From Saccharomycopsis fibuligera x Saccharomycopsis cf. fibuligera (Eukaryota > Ascomycota > Saccharomycetes > Ascoideales > Saccharomycopsidaceae), in the NCBI GenBank assembly GCA_001936135.1, contig CP012811.1, positions 744,001-808,000 on the forward strand: a stretch of DNA of 64,000 nt. Reading direction: 5' to 3'. A program made the position numbers and the translations under genes. Positions 9,447 through 18,485 of this stretch are shown in pieces. The notes under the pieces were generated by a model. That model was not told where the DNA came from, searched no databases, and worked only from the letters and a program-made list of their open reading frames with translations. Within the stretch, counting starts at the first letter, position 1; every line of letters begins with the position of its first letter.

Positions 9447-10540
9447 ACTGCTGATCTGTTTCTTACTTGCTTATTTCTTGCTGAGCTCAAACGCGCCGGC
9501 TACGGTGAAGCTGCTGTGAAGGAGATCATTACAACATACCAAGCATCTCATAATTCCATGGAAACCTTTGATGTTGAATCCGCGATGGATCTCGCGAGAG
9601 AATTGATTAAGGAAGACCCAAAGTCTACCGTTACTACTACTGAAACTGCTCTTGTCACTAGAAAGGCCAATAATGGTCAATGCTACAACTGTGGCAAGAT
9701 AGGTCATTATGCAAGGGACTGTCGTCAACAGCCAAAGGATGAATTTAATGAGAAAATTCGAAAGCCAAAGAAAAATGGAAAACTGACTGGTAGTGCGTGG
9801 TTTGCATATTTAGGGCACGAGTCAAAGAGATCTGATTTGTTCTTCGATAGTGGTGCTTCCAGCCACATTATTTGTGACAGAGACTTGTTTACTGAGTTAC
9901 ATGACTACAGCGGCGAGATTAATGGTATTGGTGGCAACAGTTTGAAGATCGTTGGGTGCGGCACCGCATCTATCAAGCTACCAACCGGTGAGGATGTCAG
10001 CTTGTTAAATGCTCTATATGCACCCGAGGCTACCGCTAATTTACTATCAATTTCAAAGGCAACTGGTAATGGAGCAAAACTATTGTTTGAAGATGAATGC
10101 ATCAAGTTGTACCCCTCGATGGATATTGTGGGTATCAAAGACAGGCTCTCACATGGCTTGTACAGAGTGGGCTCTCCAAGTGACAAGCACTTTGCTTACA
10201 AAGCTGCCCCTGGCATTGCGGTTGATAGAAAAGATTTGTGGCATCAAAGATTGGGCCATCCTAGCTTTGGTGTGTTCCGTGCGATTAACAAACAGTTTGG
10301 TTTGTGCGGTGATATTACAGAAGATATCAATGTGCAAGTGTGTGAACTGTGTGCATTAGGCAAGGCGGTTACAAGAAAACCAAAGCATGGATGGTCAAAG
10401 CCACAACAGCCATTGCAGCTACTTCATATGGATGTGTGCGGGCCATTCAACTATGGATCGGTTGATGGCTCTCTCTACTTTCTTACAATCGTTGATGCCT
10501 ATACTCGTTTCACCCATATCAAGTGCTTGAAAAGGAAATC
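9447..10540 (+). pseudogene. 1094-bp fragment of family-B gag-pol between A LTRs (copy 1)
   Basis: Colinear with ~18973-20066 of the B element. It is open in the B frame and encodes the end of gag, the CCHC knuckle, protease (DSGASSH), GAG-pre-integrase and the first integrase catalytic aspartate region (HMDVCGPFNYG), then stops a few codons into the next LTR. It lacks the rest of integrase, RT and RNase H. The right end is purine-rich (GAAAAGGAAATC) just before the LTR start. It could still yield a protease-bearing polypeptide, but no in-frame ATG sits near the left edge. Confidence 0.85.
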
Positions 10541-10991
10541 TGTTGAAATTCAAACATTCATCTTCCTTTAGTCCTTACCTTCTTAATTTTTGACTCTTTA
10601 TCTCCTTTACTCCTTTTATGTTTTCATCCATTGTCATGGTATACTGTTGATCCATTTGCATGGTATACAGTTCTGCTGCATCTTATTTGTTTACTTTTTC
10701 ATTCCGTCTGCGCGCGCTTCTGCATGGGGTGCCGATCCTTACTGCTGCGTGAAAACTTTTGTTTTTCCCGCCACCTTTATTACGCCACTCCAATTTCATT
10801 TACTCAACTTATTTTTCCTACTTAAGGCGGGCCTTTCCCGCTTCTTTTCTTTTCATGTTCTCTACTATTATATACTTCTTTACAGAACTAAGCTTAAAAA
10901 CTTTACACTCTTTATTTTTCTATCCAATACACTTTATTTTTCTTCATCAAACTATTTTTTCTAACTCTTCTTTATCAACCCACTTTTTACA
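10541..10991 (+). repeat. Family-A LTR, 451 bp, inside the tandem
   Basis: Same 451-bp LTR, offset by 1545 bp from the one at 8996. It is shared between two B fragments. Both ends are exact LTR termini (TGTTG and TTACA) against family-B sequence. Confidence 0.9.
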
Positions 10992-12085
10992 ACTGCTGAT
11001 CTGTTTCTTACTTGCTTATTTCTTGCTGAGCTCAAACGCGCCGGCTACGGTGAAGCTGCTGTGAAGGAGATCATTACAACATACCAAGCATCTCATAATT
11101 CCATGGAAACCTTTGATGTTGAATCCGCGATGGATCTCGCGAGAGAATTGATTAAGGAAGACCCAAAGTCTACCGTTACTACTACTGAAACTGCTCTTGT
11201 CACTAGAAAGGCCAATAATGGTCAATGCTACAACTGTGGCAAGATAGGTCATTATGCAAGGGACTGTCGTCAACAGCCAAAGGATGAATTTAATGAGAAA
11301 ATTCGAAAGCCAAAGAAAAATGGAAAACTGACTGGTAGTGCGTGGTTTGCATATTTAGGGCACGAGTCAAAGAGATCTGATTTGTTCTTCGATAGTGGTG
11401 CTTCCAGCCACATTATTTGTGACAGAGACTTGTTTACTGAGTTACATGACTACAGCGGCGAGATTAATGGTATTGGTGGCAACAGTTTGAAGATCGTTGG
11501 GTGCGGCACCGCATCTATCAAGCTACCAACCGGTGAGGATGTCAGCTTGTTAAATGCTCTATATGCACCCGAGGCTACCGCTAATTTACTATCAATTTCA
11601 AAGGCAACTGGTAATGGAGCAAAACTATTGTTTGAAGATGAATGCATCAAGTTGTACCCCTCGATGGATATTGTGGGTATCAAAGACAGGCTCTCACATG
11701 GCTTGTACAGAGTGGGCTCTCCAAGTGACAAGCACTTTGCTTACAAAGCTGCCCCTGGCATTGCGGTTGATAGAAAAGATTTGTGGCATCAAAGATTGGG
11801 CCATCCTAGCTTTGGTGTGTTCCGTGCGATTAACAAACAGTTTGGTTTGTGCGGTGATATTACAGAAGATATCAATGTGCAAGTGTGTGAACTGTGTGCA
11901 TTAGGCAAGGCGGTTACAAGAAAACCAAAGCATGGATGGTCAAAGCCACAACAGCCATTGCAGCTACTTCATATGGATGTGTGCGGGCCATTCAACTATG
12001 GATCGGTTGATGGCTCTCTCTACTTTCTTACAATCGTTGATGCCTATACTCGTTTCACCCATATCAAGTGCTTGAAAAGGAAATC
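10992..12085 (+). pseudogene. 1094-bp fragment of family-B gag-pol (copy 2)
   Basis: As far as can be compared by eye it is identical to 9447-10540, including the ATC (Ile) codon where the longer B copies have ATG (EDINVQV against EDMNVQV). The shared variant shows the three fragments descend from one founder fragment, not from repeated capture. Confidence 0.85.
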
Positions 12086-12536
12086 TGTTGAAATTCAAAC
12101 ATTCATCTTCCTTTAGTCCTTACCTTCTTAATTTTTGACTCTTTATCTCCTTTACTCCTTTTATGTTTTCATCCATTGTCATGGTATACTGTTGATCCAT
12201 TTGCATGGTATACAGTTCTGCTGCATCTTATTTGTTTACTTTTTCATTCCGTCTGCGCGCGCTTCTGCATGGGGTGCCGATCCTTACTGCTGCGTGAAAA
12301 CTTTTGTTTTTCCCGCCACCTTTATTACGCCACTCCAATTTCATTTACTCAACTTATTTTTCCTACTTAAGGCGGGCCTTTCCCGCTTCTTTTCTTTTCA
12401 TGTTCTCTACTATTATATACTTCTTTACAGAACTAAGCTTAAAAACTTTACACTCTTTATTTTTCTATCCAATACACTTTATTTTTCTTCATCAAACTAT
12501 TTTTTCTAACTCTTCTTTATCAACCCACTTTTTACA
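12086..12536 (+). repeat. Family-A LTR, 451 bp (5' LTR of an internally deleted A element)
   Basis: Third LTR in the 1545-bp tandem. It is followed at 12537 by GATTTACAGTCTGG, nearly the A primer site at 17529, fused directly to integrase C-terminal coding sequence. The A element 12086-15948 therefore has lost gag, protease and most of integrase. Confidence 0.88.
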
Positions 12537-13209
12537 GATTTACAGTCTGGGAACAAAATTATTGGGAAAGATTTCAAAGGCACTTTCTTAGGATTCCACA
12601 AAACTACCAGTATTGCTTTCATTCTTGAAGACAATACTTACCGAATCTTGAGAAGCTCGGCATTCAACTTTCTTCCAGATGTTTATCCTTTCAAGTCAAG
12701 TGAAAGAGACTCTTCTGTCACATATTCTGCTGGTAGTTATGGTGTTGGTTCGACTGCTGCTGCTGGTTATGGCTCTGCTGCCGGTTTGTCCTCTGAAGAT
12801 CTCTCAATTCAAGGTCAGGACACTAACGTTCAACAAGACACTGAAAGCGAAGTCAATCCTGATGATAGAATTGTTGCCGAATCTGATGACTCAATGGTAG
12901 AACAGACTGATTCCGAGATTCAACAAGCTGTGACTAAGGCACCTCATGCATTGCCTGCTATCAAAAGAACTGCTGCCTCCGATTCTGATCTGAGTGATGA
13001 CCCAATTTCAATCATCAACCGGAAGCCAACAAAGAAGCTCATGCTTGAGTTTGCGCCAAACACAGTCACTCCTGTTACTCACCACCAAGCTGCTTACGAA
13101 TCAATGGCTGGGAAGAATATTGCTGCTGCTGATGCGAGAAAAGCATTTTCTGATCACCACAAGGCATATTTACATGACATTGGTTCTGTTCCTATCAGAG
13201 CTATTGAAG
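12537..13209 (+). pseudogene. Family-A pol, 5' part (integrase C-terminal region), deleted and interrupted
   Basis: It encodes KIIGKDFKG...FNFLPDVYPFK and the acidic linker, as in the minus-strand copy near 26640-26800. The left junction merges primer-site-like sequence with the integrase stretch TTTACAGCTGGG, which suggests deletion between two short similar sequences during reverse transcription. The frame is cut at RAIEGL by a solo B LTR in reverse orientation and resumes at 13734. Confidence 0.8.
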
Positions 13210-13214
13210 GTTTA

Positions 13215-13728
13215 TGTTGTAGTTTGATAAACCTATCACTTGACATAACGTTATATCCTGAAAATAAATCACAAAACACTTGTTGTTATTAACTATATCC
13301 TATATATGAAAAACATCAATCAGTCACAAAGATGGAGGAGACGCCCCTTATTTATAGTCAGTCAGGGTGGCTGTGCCGGGACTGATGCATGACTAGTGTG
13401 GCCACATAGAATCTTCTAGAATATTCCGGAACTGCACGGATATGCACGGAACTGCACGGAAATGTATGGAACATCATGGAACACTATGGAACTTCATGGA
13501 ACATTATGGAACTTCATGGAACATTATGGAACTTCATGGAAGATTCTAGAGCTTTCTCGTATATGTCTCGTATATTATGCAACCTTCTAGAATGTTCTCG
13601 AACAATCTCGTATTTTCTCGTATATCGTGGAACATTCTAGAACAACATCGAATCCTCTGGAAACTCATGGAATATTCTAGAACTTTCTAGAAGCAACTGG
13701 ATCTATCTTTGAATTATTACTCTCAACA
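13215..13728 (-). mobile_element. Solo family-B LTR, 514 bp, inserted in A pol
   Basis: Complete LTR-B in reverse orientation (TGTTGTAG at the left, CTCAACA at the right) flanked by a perfect 5-bp duplication GTTTA (13210-13214 and 13729-13733). Removing it with one GTTTA restores the A frame seen at 400-420. A full B element inserted here and then recombined LTR to LTR. Its length implies 14 decamers in the TTC array, against 16 and 20 in other copies. Confidence 0.92.
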
Positions 13729-13733
13729 GTTTA

Positions 13734-15449
13734 AAGACAGTTGAAGCCGGTCCTTCAAGGTTGTTCATCGAAGAGGGAGAATCAGACAGTGATACAAGTG
13801 GTTACATCAGTGATGCTGAGCAAGGCTTTTTGGCCGTTGCCCGTACGAAGTACTTGATACCTGAAACCTACCATCAGGTACTCAACTCGAGTGAGAAAGA
13901 GAAATGGATTGCTGCCATAGCTGAAGAGTTATCAGCAATAGACAATCTCAATGTCTACGAACTAGTGAAAGATACTCCAGACATTCAATCCATTGCTTCA
14001 CGTTGGGTGTTTGCTGTGAAAGATGATCCAAGTGGTGAGAGATTTAAGGCTCGCTTGGTCTGCAAAGGTTTCAGTCAAGAGAAAGGCGTCAACTTTCTCA
14101 ACTCATGGGCTCCTGTTATGAGCTTTGACACTATGCGAATCACATTTGCACTTGCTGCCTTGAATAAGTATGTTGTCTGTCAGATGGATACCTCTACTGC
14201 TTTTCTTTATGGTGACATTGACTTCGATGTTTATGTGAGACCACCTGCTGGTACGGCCACTCCCAAGGGGCACTTATGGAAGTTGAAGAAAGGATTGTAT
14301 GGTTTGAAGCAGTCCCCAAAAATCTGGTATGACACAATCTCCAAAGTGCTTGTTACTGCCGGTTTGGAAGCTAGTACGATCGATCCCTGTTTGTTCAAAG
14401 GAAATGACTGTCTTGTTGCTATTTACGTGGACGACTTGCTAATTTGTGGCAAAACTCAGAAGGTTGTTGATGACATTAAGGCTGCTCTTAACCTAAAATT
14501 CAAAATGAAAGACTTGGGCTTTCCCGAAATCTTCTTGGGTGTCACAGTCCAGTCGTTGGATGGTGGGGATATCAAACTTAGCATGCTGAACTTCATTGAC
14601 AAGATTATGACAGAGCACGGTGTTGTCAAGTTAGGTAAAGTGGACACGCCTATGGTGAAAGGGTTTGACCCATATGATGAAAACTCACCAGAGTTGTCGG
14701 CTGAGGAGCAGACCAAATTTCGCTCTATTATTGGGACTTTACTTTACGTTGCAAACTCTGTCAGAAGTGACATTTCATTTCCCATCAGTCTTCTCAGTCA
14801 GTTCGTTGTCAAGGCGAGAGCTACACACTTGAAAGCTGCTTACAGAGTGTTCCACTATCTCATTGAAACTAAAGATCAAGGTCTTGTCTACGGCAAGGAA
14901 GGCGGTAATGTTGACATCAAAGACTTTAGATATTTGGACAAGTCCAAAACTGACGGTCTTGTCTCGGACTATCCTGCTGAACAAAACTACAAAATTACGG
15001 TGTTCAGCGATTCCGATTATGCTACCTCAAAACTGGACAGAAAGCTGCAAAGTGGCCACTTGGTGATGATCAATAACCAGATTGTGTCTTGGTCTAGCAG
15101 AAAACAAAGTTGCGTTGCCTTTAGCAGTGCAGAAGCTGAGTATGTTGCTTTGAGCGATGCTGCCAGAACCGGTGTCTATGTTATGAATCTACTTAATGAA
15201 ATTGGCTTTCCCTGCTCCTACATCAACTGCGCCAGCGACAACCTTAGTGCTCTCACACTTAGCGCGCACAAGGCTTCCCATCAGAAAACAAAACATATTG
15301 CTGTTAGATTCCATTTTATCAGAACTTTGGTTGAACAAAAGGTGATCAAACTTAACTACGTCAATACCAAGGTCAATATTGCCGACATCCTCACTAAGGC
15401 TACTGACCGCACTACTTTTACTTCGCTATGCTCCCTTATTTTCAACTGA
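13734..15449 (+). CDS. Family-A pol, 3' part (RT and RNase H) beyond the solo LTR
   Basis: Continuation of the interrupted pol, beginning AAGACAGTTGAAG and open to the normal stop. It contains the whole RT (QMDTSTAFLYGD, YGLKQSP, YVDD) and RNase H. The first possible start in frame is the non-ATG codon at 13761, so translation is doubtful. The sequence is nearly identical to 7200-8947. Confidence 0.82.
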   Translation, partial: KTVEAGPSRLFIEEGESDSDTSGYISDAEQGFLAVARTKYLIPETYHQVLNSSEKEKWIAAIAEELSAIDNLNVYELVKDTPDIQSIASRWVFAVKDDPSGERFKARLVCKGFSQEKGVNFLNSWAPVMSFDTMRITFALAALNKYVVCQMDTSTAFLYGDIDFDVYVRPPAGTATPKGHLWKLKKGLYGLKQSPKIWYDTISKVLVTAGLEASTIDPCLFKGNDCLVAIYVDDLLICGKTQKVVDDIKAALNLKFKMKDLGFPEIFLGVTVQSLDGGDIKLSMLNFIDKIMTEHGVVKLGKVDTPMVKGFDPYDENSPELSAEEQTKFRSIIGTLLYVANSVRSDISFPISLLSQFVVKARATHLKAAYRVFHYLIETKDQGLVYGKEGGNVDIKDFRYLDKSKTDGLVSDYPAEQNYKITVFSDSDYATSKLDRKLQSGHLVMINNQIVSWSSRKQSCVAFSSAEAEYVALSDAARTGVYVMNLLNEIGFPCSYINCASDNLSALTLSAHKASHQKTKHIAVRFHFIRTLVEQKVIKLNYVNTKVNIADILTKATDRTTFTSLCSLIFN

Positions 15450-15497
15450 TTTATTTTCTTATGATATCTGTTTAATGTCTTCATGTTTGGGAGGGTG

Positions 15498-15948
15498 TGT
15501 TGAAATTCAAACATTCATCTTCCTTTAGTCCTTACCTTCTTAATTTTTGACTCTTTATCTCCTTTACTCCTTTTATGTTTTCATCCATTGTCATGGTATA
15601 CTGTTGATCCATTTGCATGGTATACAGTTCTGCTGCATCTTATTTGTTTACTTTTTCATTCCGTCTGCGCGCGCTTCTGCATGGGGTGCCGATCCTTACT
15701 GCTGCGTGAAAACTTTTGTTTTTCCCGCCACCTTTATTACGCCACTCCAATTTCATTTACTCAACTTATTTTTCGTACTTAAGGCGGGCCTTTCCCGCTT
15801 CTTTTCTTTTCATGTTCTCTACTATTATATACTTCTTTACAGAACTAAGCTTAAAAACTTTACACTCTTTATTTTTCTATCCAATACACTTTATTTTTCT
15901 TCATCAAACTATTTTTTCTAACTCTTCTTTATCAACCCACTTTTTACA
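15498..15948 (+). repeat. Family-A LTR, 451 bp (3' LTR of the deleted A element)
   Basis: It follows the A polypurine tract (GTTTGGGAGGG). One visible difference from the other copies is TTCGTACTT for TTCCTACTT near 15774. The right end again joins exactly to the 1094-bp B fragment. Confidence 0.9.
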
Positions 15949-17042
15949 ACTGCTGATCTGTTTCTTACTTGCTTATTTCTTGCTGAGCTCAAACGCGCCG
16001 GCTACGGTGAAGCTGCTGTGAAGGAGATCATTACAACATACCAAGCATCTCATAATTCCATGGAAACCTTTGATGTTGAATCCGCGATGGATCTCGCGAG
16101 AGAATTGATTAAGGAAGACCCAAAGTCTACCGTTACTACTACTGAAACTGCTCTTGTCACTAGAAAGGCCAATAATGGTCAATGCTACAACTGTGGCAAG
16201 ATAGGTCATTATGCAAGGGACTGTCGTCAACAGCCAAAGGATGAATTTAATGAGAAAATTCGAAAGCCAAAGAAAAATGGAAAACTGACTGGTAGTGCGT
16301 GGTTTGCATATTTAGGGCACGAGTCAAAGAGATCTGATTTGTTCTTCGATAGTGGTGCTTCCAGCCACATTATTTGTGACAGAGACTTGTTTACTGAGTT
16401 ACATGACTACAGCGGCGAGATTAATGGTATTGGTGGCAACAGTTTGAAGATCGTTGGGTGCGGCACCGCATCTATCAAGCTACCAACCGGTGAGGATGTC
16501 AGCTTGTTAAATGCTCTATATGCACCCGAGGCTACCGCTAATTTACTATCAATTTCAAAGGCAACTGGTAATGGAGCAAAACTATTGTTTGAAGATGAAT
16601 GCATCAAGTTGTACCCCTCGATGGATATTGTGGGTATCAAAGACAGGCTCTCACATGGCTTGTACAGAGTGGGCTCTCCAAGTGACAAGCACTTTGCTTA
16701 CAAAGCTGCCCCTGGCATTGCGGTTGATAGAAAAGATTTGTGGCATCAAAGATTGGGCCATCCTAGCTTTGGTGTGTTCCGTGCGATTAACAAACAGTTT
16801 GGTTTGTGCGGTGATATTACAGAAGATATCAATGTGCAAGTGTGTGAACTGTGTGCATTAGGCAAGGCGGTTACAAGAAAACCAAAGCATGGATGGTCAA
16901 AGCCACAACAGCCATTGCAGCTACTTCATATGGATGTGTGCGGGCCATTCAACTATGGATCGGTTGATGGCTCTCTCTACTTTCTTACAATCGTTGATGC
17001 CTATACTCGTTTCACCCATATCAAGTGCTTGAAAAGGAAATC
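15949..17042 (+). pseudogene. 1094-bp fragment of family-B gag-pol (copy 3)
   Basis: Third copy of the same fragment, again with the ATC variant. It ends GGAAATC before an LTR-A start. The unit LTR-A plus fragment is thus present three times, twice in direct tandem and once beyond the deleted A element. Confidence 0.85.
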
Positions 17043-17077
17043 TGTTGAAATTCAAACATTCATCTTCCTTTAGTCCT
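17043..17077 (+). repeat. 35-bp duplication of the LTR-A start
   Basis: The first 35 bp of LTR-A (TGTTGAAATTC to TTAGTCCT) occur here and then again at the start of the complete LTR at 17078. It looks like a slip or an aborted join at the U3 end. Confidence 0.85.
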
Positions 17078-17528
17078 TGTTGAAATTCAAACATTCATCT
17101 TCCTTTAGTCCTTACCTTCTTAATTTTTGACTCTTTATCTCCTTTACTCCTTTTATGTTTTCATCCATTGTCATGGTATACTGTTGATCCATTTGCATGG
17201 TATACAGTTCTGCTGCATCTTATTTGTTTACTTTTTCATTCCGTCTGCGCGCGCTTCTGCATGGGGTGCCGATCCTTACTGCTGCGTGAAAACTTTTGTT
17301 TTTCCCGCCACCTTTATTACGCCACTCCAATTTCATTTACTCAACTTATTTTTCCTACTTAAGGCGGGCCTTTCCCGCTTCTTTTCTTTTCATGTTCTCT
17401 ACTATTATATACTTCTTTACAGAACTAAGCTTAAAAACTTTACACTCTTTATTTTTCTATCCAATACACTTTATTTTTCTTCATCAAACTATTTTTTCTA
17501 ACTCTTCTTTATCAACCCACTTTTTGCA
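17078..17528 (+). repeat. Family-A LTR, 451 bp (5' LTR of a gag-bearing A copy)
   Basis: It ends CTTTTTGCA, with G for A relative to other copies. This is the only LTR-A in the window followed by an untranslated leader and the gag start, so it shows the normal 5' organisation of family A. Confidence 0.9.
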
Positions 17529-17542
17529 GATTTTCAGTCTGG
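17529..17542 (+). promoter_or_regulatory. Primer-binding site of family A (tRNA-Phe anticodon arm)
   Basis: GATTTTCAGTCTGG directly follows the LTR. Its complement, CCAGACTGAAAATC, has the 3' half missing but matches the anticodon stem-loop of tRNA-Phe(GAA): stem CCAGA, loop CUGAAAA. A site in the anticodon arm rather than the tRNA 3' end means priming from a cleaved half-tRNA, as known for Ty5 and Tca5 with tRNA-iMet. The tRNA identity is inferred from the general yeast Phe arm. Confidence 0.6.
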
Positions 17543-17586
17543 ACAAACAAAAAAAATAAAAAAATAAAAAAAAAAATTTTTTTATC

Positions 17587-17983
17587 ATGTTTAAGTTCAA
17601 CGATTTTGATGTTGCTGACGGTACCTACAAAGCAAGGCTTGATGGTATCTCCAAATTGAATGTCAAGCCGATTACCCAATGGTTCCAGTACCCTTTGTTG
17701 AGATCATTTCTTCAAAACAAATTGAAAGTTATCATCAATGATGTTACTGTTATCGATGTTGAGAAAATGTTAGACTCTGATGAGTTTGACAAGTATCCGC
17801 CAAAGCTTAATGATATTATCTACCAGCTTATACACAAAAAGGTTGACGCTTCGTTGTTAAAGAACTATCAACGTTACACCGAAGGGTTCGATTTGTTGAA
17901 AACAATCAACAAAAAGTTCAAATCAATTGACTCATTCTACATTGTCAAAATTTTCAACGACTTTGTCCATGAGGCATTTGTTG
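17587..17983 (+). pseudogene. Family-A gag, N-terminal fragment
   Basis: ATG follows an A/T homopolymer leader. About 132 codons (MFKFNDFDVADGTYKARLDG...) are open until a B LTR cuts in at 17984. The segment PLLRSFLQNKLKV...VEKMLDSDEFD aligns with the decayed gag of element C (PLLSDFALNLLVM...IKAMLDADKLN at 48132-48383). This identifies it as gag and links A with C. No zinc knuckle is present in the remaining part. The open frame runs a few codons into the LTR. Confidence 0.75.
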
Positions 17984-18019
17984 TGTTGAGAGTAATAATT
18001 CAAAGATAGATCCAGTTGC

Positions 18020-18127
18020 TTCTAGAAAGTTCTAGAATATTCCATGAGTTTCCAGAGGATTCGATGTTGTTCTAGAATGTTCCACGATATACGAGAAAAT
18101 ACGAGATTGTTCGAGAACATTCTAGAA
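18020..18127 (+). promoter_or_regulatory. Perfect heat-shock elements in LTR-B U3
   Basis: Contiguous nTTCnnGAAn units in exact 5-bp register: five units at 18020-18042 (TTC-TA-GAA-AG-TTC-TA-GAA-TA-TTC), three at 18070-18082 and four at 18110-18127. TTC trinucleotides recur on a 10-bp grid (18020, 30, 40, 50, 60, 70, 80, 110, 120). HSF1 trimers bind three or more such alternating units. Binding in this yeast is inferred. Confidence 0.7.
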
Positions 18128-18170
18128 GGTTGCATAATATACGAGACATATACGAGAAAGCTCTAGAATC

Positions 18171-18330
18171 TTCCATGAAGTTCCATAATGTTCCATCAAG
18201 TTCCATAATGTTCCATGAAGTTCCATAATGTTCCATGAAGTTCCATAGTGTTCCATGATGTTCCATACATTTCCGTGCAGTTCCGTGCATATCCGTGCAG
18301 TTCCGGAATATTCTAGAAGATTCTATGTGG
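18171..18330 (+). repeat. Decamer array (TTCCATGAAG/TTCCATAATG type), 16 units, ending in a five-unit HSE
   Basis: Every 10 bp begins TTCC or TTCT. The spacing nTTCn-5 bp-nTTCn is the published step-type heat-shock element. The last three decamers also give TTC-CG-GAA-TA-TTC-TA-GAA-GA-TTC at 18301-18323. The array ends about 50 bp upstream of the TATA box. Confidence 0.8.
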
Positions 18331-18375
18331 CCACACTAGTCATGCATCAGTCCCGGCACAGCCACCCTGACTGAC

Positions 18376-18383
18376 TATAAATA
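18376..18383 (+). promoter_or_regulatory. TATA box of LTR-B
   Basis: TATAAATA lies between the TTC arrays and the presumed transcription start. The solo LTR at 13215 has it too; the LTR at 22823 reads TGTAAATA, a weakened box. Confidence 0.6.
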
Positions 18384-18485
18384 AGGGGCGTCTCCTCCAT
18401 CTTTGTGACTGATTGATGTTTTTCATATATAGGATATAGTTAATAACAACAAGTGTTTTGTGATTTATTTTCAGGATATAACGTT

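Noticed and set aside
18440-18475. A possible intron end (TTTATTTTCAG) in the B LTR
   Set aside because: No donor or branch point in the leader, and the sequence is part of every B LTR.
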